A DNA stretch of 64,000 nt. It comes from Xestospongia muta (lineage: Eukaryota; Porifera; Demospongiae; Haplosclerida; Petrosiidae). The stretch spans positions 4,353,135 to 4,417,134 of the forward strand of contig OY848920.1 of assembly GCA_963693285.1 (NCBI GenBank), in the 5' to 3' direction. Positions 56,001 through 64,000 of the stretch are shown piece by piece; within the stretch, counting starts at the first letter, position 1, and each line of letters begins with the position of its first letter. The notes beneath the pieces are model-generated. The model ran no database searches, had not been told where the DNA came from, and saw only the letters and a program-made list of their open reading frames with translations. The position numbers and the translations under genes were made by a program.

Positions 56001-59000
56001 AATACATAACTCTTTGTGTACATGTACAATAGATAATAGAGTAAAGGAAAGGGATAAGACTTGTGGGTGTGGTTACAATAGGACATAAATTTATATAGCT
56101 ATCATAAAAATGGACACATGTACAGTTGACTGGAGTCATAATTTCAGTAACAATTACAAACAACATGTTTACAGTAGTAAGGTATGTAATGTTTGAACTT
56201 TCATTGTTATATATAAAGTTCACAAAAGCTTATACAATAGTGTTCATATTAAGGTAACAAGTGTACTTGGTTTATATTAATCACTTTTTATTAAACCAGT
56301 GGGTGTAATATTGTGATAATTATTGTGATAGTAAGCCACTAGTATATTGATTAATAATTTATATTAGCACAGTAAAGTTATAAGATCTTGTGGTTAGGAA
56401 TCACTGAAACAACATCAAAACCTTCACGTGTTGTCCTAGATATATTGACAAGTGAGTATGAGAAGCAAAAACAACTATTTGTTGAGTATATTATCAGTAA
56501 TGGTCCTGGTAGAGATACACACTAAACTTTTCTCTAGTGACAATGGTGAGAATCCATACCAGGAATACTTAGTATTAAGGGACATATATGCACTGGGCTC
56601 CAAAATGACCCCCTGAATAAACCATCCCAGTACATAATAAGTATCAAGGGATACTTGGTATTAATGGTTACATACACATGTACTGGACTACTATAAGTAC
56701 CATCCCAGGATGTACTAAGTATCAAGAACATAGTATTAAGGGATAAATATATACACTGGGTTCCAAAATGAACCCCTAAATGAACTATCTTAGGATGAAA
56801 TAAGTGCTAAAGGATACTCAGTATTAAGTGATACATAGGAATGAACTAGGCTCCTGATACTCATCACCCCAGGATGTACTAAGTATCTAGTGATACCACC
56901 ATTTAGGGATATTATGTACTGGCCTCATGAATAGACCATTCAATGATGTATTAGAGTAGTTAGTAAATATGAACACTTAGCACTAAGTAATGTGTATAGG
57001 TCTTGAATTGGGATCATATCAAGATGCACCAGTAATACTTGGTATTGAGGAACATACATGTACTAAACACAGCCAGTATCAAGTTTAAGGATATTCAGTG
57101 TTGACATTGGTCCAGTCTTAAGGACTACTTGGTATCCTGGGATATATAGGATTGTCAGTTAATAGAAAGGACAACATGTGGTAGTACTGAAGATCACTAT
57201 TTATTGAAACTAAAGATCAGAACAAGTGAGCGAAAACTGTTTGTTTAAAACAATTACAGGACTGCCTGGTATGCCAAGTAAATTAGGTAATATACAACCT
57301 CTCACATGAACATTTGTTTCTAATCTAAGACTAATAGTCTTATAGGACCTTTGTTATTACTCACATTGTTTACTATGTAATAGTTAGAGGCCTACGCGAG
57401 GTTATTTAGTTGTTTAGTAACCCGAAAATTCCAAATAATACCCGCACCGCAGACGAGGGCATTATTTAGAATTCGAGGGTTACTGAGCAACTAAATAATC
57501 GACGCGTAGGGCTCTAGGTGACTTAGTAAAGAGATGCAATAACATCGCGTTACCATAGTATTTTATATAGTAACCTCCGTACAGGTTACTAATAAATATA
57601 AAAACCTAAGGCTGGCCAATCAAATTACAGTATTTGCGTCTGGTATAAACTAACATAATATAAAACTATCAGTTAGTCCTGGGAAGAAGCTATAATTATA
57701 ATACTACAGTAAATGTCCAGTGTAACAGTTAACATAATGTATTGATATATTATATAGAAATTAAATTACCTGAATCAGATATTTCAGTGTCAGGATTAAG
57801 ATTAGATCGAAATCTCTCAATTCGAAGTCTCCAAATTACTCCTACATGAACAAACAAATTATAGATAATATCAATAATAATGATGAATTAATTAATAATG
57901 ACCTAATGTTTGGATATACCAACTACAAGTTAATACAGTTATTAGTTATGTTGTTGTCAAAATTGTATAAATTAATAAACTATAATTAACTGAACTGTCA
58001 GTTCTTTCATTCAAACCTAACATTACATATTTTGGACCACATGTTCTGTATGTATTACATAACTCTGATGTATCACTAACTTGTACTATGCTATGCATTA
58101 ATTAACCGATCAGGTTTCTCCATTTTTAGGTCAATAAATAACTTCCACACCTCCCATTGAGGTATATAATAAGTTCTAATACAATCTTTGTTACAACATT
58201 TACATCAATATGATACAAGCCCAAATCTAAGTTGCTACAAGGTCTAAACTACTGTAACTCAATATATGCATAAAGCCCAACTAGTTACATTTACAACCAC
58301 ATTGTTGTTACATCCATTTTACTGTAGTAATTGAATCATGGCTTCAATTAAAGCTATAAGAGGATATTGTTTCAAGTGAACTAACCCAGTTAATTTAGTT
58401 GAAATAGTATCTATCTGTCACTCATAGTTTCAGTTATTGGACATAAACTATAAAGAGTAATTTTTGACTTCTAGTCAGCTTTATACATATTGAATTGCAC
58501 CAGTTTGGCTTTGTTGGGCCTACATCATATTGATAAGATTCTGGTAACCAAGACAACAGTTGAAATGATAAAATGCTATTTTAAGTGATATATATAGTTA
58601 CAAGGTGTTCCCTCCCTTTACTGAACTCTAAACTGGACAGATGACAAAAGAAAAGTCACAAGATGTTATTAAGCATTTAGTGTATCTAGTTTTATATATA
58701 ATATGATAAATTGTTAAACAAATTAGTGAACAAGACTATAATTTATAACATTATAATTACAAAACTCATCGTAACATTCTTTAATAGTGATGCTAGTGAT
58801 GTAAACTAGAAAAGTTATAATTTGATTGAATCTACTGTATGGTCCATGTAAAAACTTTAAGAAGTCCTTTCAGTCTAACTTTAACTACAACAGTAACTGT
58901 GAGTTAAACAGATAAGGATTACTATTATGTTGATGTCACATCATCAACAATTCTTTCATACTTTTAGTAATGGCAATAAAGCACTTGAATACTTTTTCAT

Positions 59001-60792
59001 GTTAAGGAATGATTATCTGGGGATGAGACTAGGAACATTGGTGACACTTAGATTGTTCAATATTAAAGATATTTGTTTTCTTTATAAAAAAATCTTGTGG
59101 TTATGAAGGATTAAGCTATTGCACTGACAAAACATTTGACTCTCCAGTTTACAATGGCTTCCTCATAAGATGACAAAAGATTTGATTTGACAAAACAATT
59201 CAACTTATTATCTTCTTACTACTATTGACATTAGAACTTAGCTAAAGCTAACAAGTAGATTTGACACACATGTATCCAAAGCAGCAGATGCTGAGTATCC
59301 AATATAGCAATTGAAATGAAGCAATCTGATTGGTCAACATGGTCCAAGTCTGTTATACAAAAATTCAACTCTCTAATTTCTAAATAACTAATTATGTAAA
59401 AAAATTTTTTCTGACTTTATCTCTAATAATTCATCATTAAAATTAATTTCCTTAAGTATTCTAATTCTGACACATCCCTCTATACTTGACAAGTGTGTTC
59501 ACATGTGATATCATAGAGATGTACAAGCTCTACATCTACCTCTAACTTTGTCAAAAATAATTATTGTTAAAGAAACATCAAATTTTAACTCTAAACAAAT
59601 CTAATTTGATGAATTTTTAGAAGCTTTATCGTTATTAATGATGGGTGTGTCTAGAATATTATGGGGACTGCTATGATCATCATAAGTCTAGATTTAGGGA
59701 CATTTACATAGTGTACAGCTTCTGTACATAATAGTATACTGTATAGTGCTTTATTTTCGAGGAGCTAAAATTTAGAGGATTGTTGTAACTGAATTATTTT
59801 GCGGAATAAATTTCGAGGTTACTGCAATTGTTAAACTCCGCCCCTAGCAGGCAAGAGTAGTGCACGTGGGCCTATTGCAATGGCTACTTTTAGAGTTGAA
59901 GCGATGGTTCATGGCTACCATGTATACCAGTGTGTTTGGGCTCCTAATGTTGGGAAAGAACTGCCATGCAGAAAGGAATATGGAAACACTCAAGATCCCT
60001 TCGCTTTGGCTGTGCTTCACGGAACTACTACTTATCACATGTGTGGGTGTGTGGCTAAAATCAACCCCATAGCTGACCTTGATTATACCATATAATTCGA
60101 GGGCCCAATTTTCGCGTCTAAGACAAAATCTGCAAAAACCTCGAAATTTAAGCTCCTCGAAAATAAAGCGCTATACGGAAATTATCTATAACATCTTTAA
60201 CTAAACAGATAAGAATTACTATCAAGTCAATAGGTTGGTTCCATGTGTGTATATGTTATGAGACATATTGTAAGATAGACACATCCTAAAAACACAATAA
60301 AGTTCATTCTAAATACCAGTACTACATACTACAAGTATGTTGTGATGTATAGTAGTTAATAAATAACTATATCAAAGTCTTTGACAACAGAATGATAACA
60401 TTTTGTAATTCAAAATGTTTGTACTATACAGTTTATTGACAGTGACAGAATTAATAAAACAACCTCATTACTTAATAATAATAACTTACTAGATTGAAGA
60501 TATTGACGTATCTCATCAGCTATCACCTTGTTGTTAATAACAGGACTCTCCACAGCAGTAATCATTGTTTCCCAAGTATTAGAGGATGATTTTGTATCTC
60601 TCCAGATGTTCGTTACTTTCACAAGTTTGGTTTCGTCATTGTCCTCACTTTGTTTTATCTCATCCAAAACATTGTGGAGTACTTGTAATGATAATCCAAT
60701 ATCATACCATTTGTCACTGATACCAATTAATAGACGAAATAGTTCTAATAGTTCAGATTTTGTAGGAGTCTCCTTTAATATACTGGTGATAC
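53006..60792 (-). CDS. Gene B: death domain - Roc/COR-like GTPase - Cys-rich - death domain (5' incomplete)
   Basis: Minus-strand exons: 60490-60792 (death domain, PTKSELLELFRLL, SDKWYDIGLSLQV), 57770-57841 (linker, five codons longer than in gene A), 53792-55807 (GTPase/COR, 2016 bases, all open) and 53048-53316 (death domain). All joins before the last are phase 1. The GTPase exon keeps GAPGTGKS, DTGGQAPF, a GTFLD G4 motif, IFPVN, the COR-like block (ALMYYHDLTIFLYFPKILP) and the Cys cluster (CMFCSNKSTEHFC..CCESC). No equivalent of gene A's MAAG first exon or promoter is present: homology to gene A ends near 61130. The last exon lacks the gene A stop codon and either reads on to 53006 or splices at GTAAGT. 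It is open and conserved, so probably functional if another first exon exists, but possibly an orphan copy. Confidence 0.8.
56040..57160. repeat. Single intron unit with minisatellite-like monomers (gene B)
   Basis: It corresponds to the doubled unit of gene A intron 3: the same ACAGTTGACTGGAGTCATAA start and the same ATCCCAGGATGTACTAAGTA monomers. One copy here against two in gene A. Confidence 0.75.
57386..57515. mobile_element. Palindromic MITE in gene B intron
   Basis: Arms of about 60 bases mirror each other: AGAGGCCTACGCGAGGTTAT at 57386 against AGAGCCCTACGCGTCGATTA read back from 57515, continuing through TTTAGTTG and AGTAACCC to a short centre. It lies in a segment of about 270 bases (57378-57650) that is absent from the aligned position in gene A (24145), so it is an insertion. 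Confidence 0.75.
59739..60178. mobile_element. Non-autonomous DNA transposon (440 bp) carrying a HIRAN-like ORF
   Basis: Terminal inverted repeats of about 35 bases with three differences: CTGTATAGTGCTTTATTTTC on the left and, reversed, CCGTATAGCGCTTTATTTTC on the right, followed by GAGGAGCT. TA precedes the left end; the right flank is AA, so one target-site copy may have mutated. The first bases (CYGTAT) match those of the element at 23131-23736, although the rest of the terminal sequence differs. Confidence 0.8.
59880..60095 (+). CDS. HIRAN-like small protein encoded in the transposon (71 aa)
   Basis: An intact frame with an ATG at 59880 reads ATFRVEAMVHGYHVYQCVWA, then PNVGKELPCRKEYGNTQDPF, then ALAV. 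It fits the GYHVY...W.P..G.ELPC.RE.GN..DPFA.AV pattern of HIRAN-like domains; the later VGH part is degraded. HIRAN domains of HLTF/Rad5-type proteins bind DNA ends, so a role in transposition or only hitch-hiking can be imagined. Whether it is expressed is unknown. Confidence 0.5.
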   Translation: MATFRVEAMVHGYHVYQCVWAPNVGKELPCRKEYGNTQDPFALAVLHGTTTYHMCGCVAKINPIADLDYTI

Positions 60793-61130
60793 CTGAGATA
60801 ACAATAAAATAATTATTATAATAAACTGCCATAATATAAATTAATTAATCTCTTAAAAATTATCATTATAAATGTATGTGATATTGATTAAGTGTTGACA
60901 AATGAAAACTTCAATTATCAATAAATGGACATGGAATTTAATACAGAAACTTGGAATATAAAATTGTAATTATATTTATACAATTAACTAGGACATCTAC
61001 ATGTACTACTATTCTTCTACTGTTAATAACATTTACTGTTTATCATTCAATGACTTCACTCACACTGATCTAACAAATTTACTACTTATAATACAATGGT
61101 TTGTGATTGGGCTTTAAATAGAATATGTGG

Positions 61131-63110
61131 TAAAAGTTTTAACTAATAATGTAATTTAAACCAAAGTTTAAATGTGGTTAATGGGGATGGATCTGGGCCA
61201 TAGCACGTATGCGCAGTTTAGATAAAAACACATGCCCTGCTCACTAGGCAAGCTAACTTACTTACCCACCCGCCACACCCATTATGGTATAGTTTGGTCC
61301 ATTTTAACTTCAGATGTGACAGAGGATCTAGACAATGGGTGGAGCACGTACTCCCTCCAACCAGTTATATCACCCAAGGACATGCCACATTTCAGAATTA
61401 ATAAGTGATTGGGGCTACCATTATTCATTTAGGGATCATTTAGCTTGATTAACCCCTAAAAGTAGAGTCATGCATTTTAATGATTTTATGCGCCCAGCCT
61501 GGATATTAGGTACTTTAGGGTGTGGTTTGTTTAGGTTAATTATAAATTAGTTGGACATGTGTACATGTTAACAAGTAAAGTAGTAATTTGTGTGTGTACT
61601 GTTGACATATACTAATATTAATATTGTGGGACAAGTAAAGATGACACTATTATTAACATTATCTTATAATTAACAGACAGTGTAGGAGTAGGTCCCCAGT
61701 ATTTCTATATCAACATAGCTTGTTAATTACATGGAATTATTAATTACTATTTTAAGTCATTGTATTGTGAGTATTAAGTGACTCCAATAAATGACTGATT
61801 TGTAGTAGTTTCTACTTTGATAAGAAAAGTGGATAATTTTGTTAAGGTACATGTATGTGTAAATTTTAAGCTCACTTTAAAAATTATCTTGTTTGTCATA
61901 ATAATATAGAAAGGATATATATTCTTATTATTACATGTATATAGTATTTAAAGTCATTTTGATCATTGTAACTTAAAAACAAAGTATAATACTAACATTC
62001 TTTTTTATAGTAAACAGAGCTAATGTATCATAATTTGTGTCATTATAATAACAGAAAAGTATCCATGTTTTACTATTTTCTATAGTATATAGAGACAATG
62101 ATATAAATAGTAACTACATCACAGAGACAAAGTAGAGCTCTAAAACTTAGCCTCATACCCAGACATTCATTCATGGGAAGGATGGGTTGTAATCTATCAA
62201 GCTAGCCCCTCCTCTTTGCTAATACACAAGAAGGGTCTAGTAAAGGTCACAATTGATTAACTTCAACTGAACAATCAGATTCCACTACTCATATTCTGGC
62301 TAGTGTGGGTGGTAGGAAGTAGAATATAAATGTTGTTCACTTTCTATTATTGAAGTGAAGAAAGCTATTTTATTCTTGTTTTAAAACTAAGACTGTTTTA
62401 TGACTCTATAAGTCAGTAACTATGATGTTTTAAAGTATGCAAATCTACAAACATAAAATGAATGCATTGTAAGGGAAATTAGTATGCTCCAGGAGAGGGC
62501 ATGGCTTCTGTATTTCCACTTATCACAATTAATTTAAATTCTGATCTGAGATTTACTAGACATTTCTAACACATCAGTTAAGAGGAGGGTATAGCTGGAT
62601 AGACTAGATGGACTGGTAACTACTACTTGTATATGTACCAATTAATTAGAATCAATGATAAAGTCATTCATGAGCTAATTCTTTAACAATGAAGTAGTCA
62701 TAATTAAAGTATAATAATAAATCAATGATATATATTCATTTCCTTTATATTATAGCTGACTATGGAAAGAGTTGGACTCTGTCTTCTAAAGCAGATAACA
62801 TCAAGTTTGCTATGTGACATACAATAGAATGGTAAGTCTTAAAATATCAGATGAAAGCAGTCACTGTTCATATCATATGAGTCATCAAATCAAGTGTATA
62901 AGTGTACATAAGGTAGATAGACATGTAATACACTGTATTGTAATGAAAAACAAACTAGAAAAAATAGAAAAGTTTTCATTTGATTGAATCTATTGTATGG
63001 TCAATGAAGATATGTTTTCAGTCTAACTTTAACTACAACAGTAACTGTGAGTTAAACAGATAAGGATTACTATCAAGTCAATATGTTGGTATGTGAGTGA
63101 AGGTTGGTTC
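61131..63110. other. Intergenic region upstream of gene B
   Basis: Homology to gene A ends near 61130. No first exon for gene B with a suitable phase-1 donor was found. A GTAAGT site at about 61249 follows an ATG-bearing stretch, but the frame contains stops. The rest is AT-rich and non-coding. Confidence 0.4.
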
Positions 63111-63112
63111 AC

Positions 63113-63605
63113 ATAACAGCACAAAGCCTTGTGTCACATTGCGTCATATTGTGTAGTGTGTACACACGTCAATTTATGAACACAGTGTGTGCACGACCTA
63201 CAAATGTGACGTGTCACAACACGAGGATAGAATCAAAGTTCGAGCAATGCATTCATCTGATCAAATTTCAATAACCACATGTTTTGAGTTTGACAGACGA
63301 GAAACTTATTGCGACTGTTCGTTGTTTCCCTTGTTTGTGGAAAGTATCTAGCAAAAGCTACAAGGATACAAGAGCAAGAGAAAACACATGGAAGGAAGTG
63401 GCAAGCTAGGTAACTGAATAAACAACAAACAGAAATTATACATAGCTGTTGAGTAAATATAGGATACACCTATATTGTTCACTTCAGTCTCCATTTTGTA
63501 CTAGTAATAGAGTTTATAATGATGAGGATGGAGTTTTGTTCACATGTATCCTCTTTTTTATATGAACAGCATTGATGCTACACTACACAATGTGACACCA
63601 AGAAT
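63113..63605. mobile_element. Possible small DNA element bounded by inverted repeats
   Basis: CTTGTGTCACATTGCGT near 63128 is mirrored by ACACAATGTGACACCAAG near 63585. The enclosed 0.45 kb has an unusual higher-GC stretch and a 78-codon minus-strand frame (63233-63469) with no recognised domain. Target-site duplications were not evident. Confidence 0.4.
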
Positions 63606-63609
63606 GAAA

Positions 63610-64000
63610 AGTGACCCATATACAAGTATTGTTTGTTGAACCCATCTTTAGACACATCCAAACACATTACAAGTTCATTCTTAATATAAGTACTACATAC
63701 TATATGTACGTTAAAACTCATTGACACAATACTGTAATTATTCTAAAATTTTGTGCCTCTAATTTGAATAATAACTAATTGTTTGTAAACTTTCTATAAT
63801 TTTTCTCTCTAATATTCCTTTGTAAAATTAAAGCTCCATGTATTTATAATTTTGTCATTTACTTCCTTATTTGGCAAGGTATGCAATGGAGAAGATGGTG
63901 ATTTGGACATTAAAGAAAGCAAAGAGGACAGCATTTTACTGTAATGATTATCATTGTTATTCATTTTAATACCATAATAGTAGATCAGTTTGGAATATTC
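63610..64000. other. Non-coding window end
   Basis: Contains a piece of the dispersed repeat (63650-63705) and otherwise AT-rich non-coding sequence. Confidence 0.4.

Larger units (their letters stand above)
58165..60440. repeat. Composite 2.3 kb insertion in gene B with dispersed repeats
   Basis: Gene A has no counterpart at the aligned point (about 24640). The segment holds dispersed repeat pieces seen again near the window end: CAGTCTAACTTTAACTACAA at 58880 and 63020, and AAGTTCATTC then AGTACTACATACTA at 60300 and 63670. It also contains the TIR element at 59739-60178. The rest is non-coding. Confidence 0.6.

Noticed and set aside
61200..61330. Possible first exon for gene B ending at GTAAGT near 61249
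   Set aside because: The available ATG frames either contain a stop or end in phase 2 rather than the phase 1 required by the next exon.

Overview
The window looks like AT-rich metazoan nuclear DNA, most likely from a sponge (demosponge). This is inferred from several traits: short GT-AG introns, many of 45-100 bp; a near-intronless metabotropic-glutamate-type receptor; a run of death-domain loci with Roc/COR-like GTPases; a sponge-like fibrinogen-related family; and a dense load of decayed DNA transposons. No prokaryotic signals, tRNA, rRNA or CRISPR were seen. A cnidarian cannot be strictly excluded from sequence alone.

Layout. 0-2.5 kb: a class C GPCR on +, whose N-terminal coding sequence appears to continue past an in-frame TAG at the window edge. 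2.5-7.7 kb: spacer with a hairpin MITE, fragments of a GTPase gene and of an unknown gene, and a decayed transposase-like gene. 7.8-11.8 kb: a clean six-exon death-domain gene on the minus strand, with a RecQ relic in an intron. 13.5-25.5 kb: gene A on the minus strand (death domain, Roc/COR-like GTPase, Cys-rich domain, then one of three possible C-terminal tails, one of them a second death domain). 25.5-35 kb: mostly non-coding DNA with relics of transposases, a Ty1/copia 3' end and an ankyrin gene fragment. 35.8-43.6 kb: a decayed DUF7869-like transposase gene cut at a TTAA by a piggyBac element, then RecQ and MULE-like fragments. 43.6-47.4 kb: a tandem group of broken fibrinogen-related genes. 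47.9-51.1 kb: a broken COR-plus-death-domain gene and a second dead piggyBac. 53-61 kb: gene B, a paralogue of gene A made by segmental duplication, missing gene A's first exon and tail exons and carrying different transposon insertions. 61-64 kb: repeats.

The main theme is a minus-strand cluster of at least five death-domain loci plus a detached GTPase fragment. Three have intact open exons (genes A and B and the 7.8-11.8 kb gene); the others are broken. In genes A and B almost every intron is phase 1, so death-domain, linker, GTPase and tail modules can be joined in many orders. Their likely role is cell-death or innate-immune signalling by homotypic death-domain contacts controlled by a GTPase switch. 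That is inference from domain content. Because long host exons are open and phase-consistent, the frameshifts in neighbouring transposon genes look like real decay rather than general sequence error.
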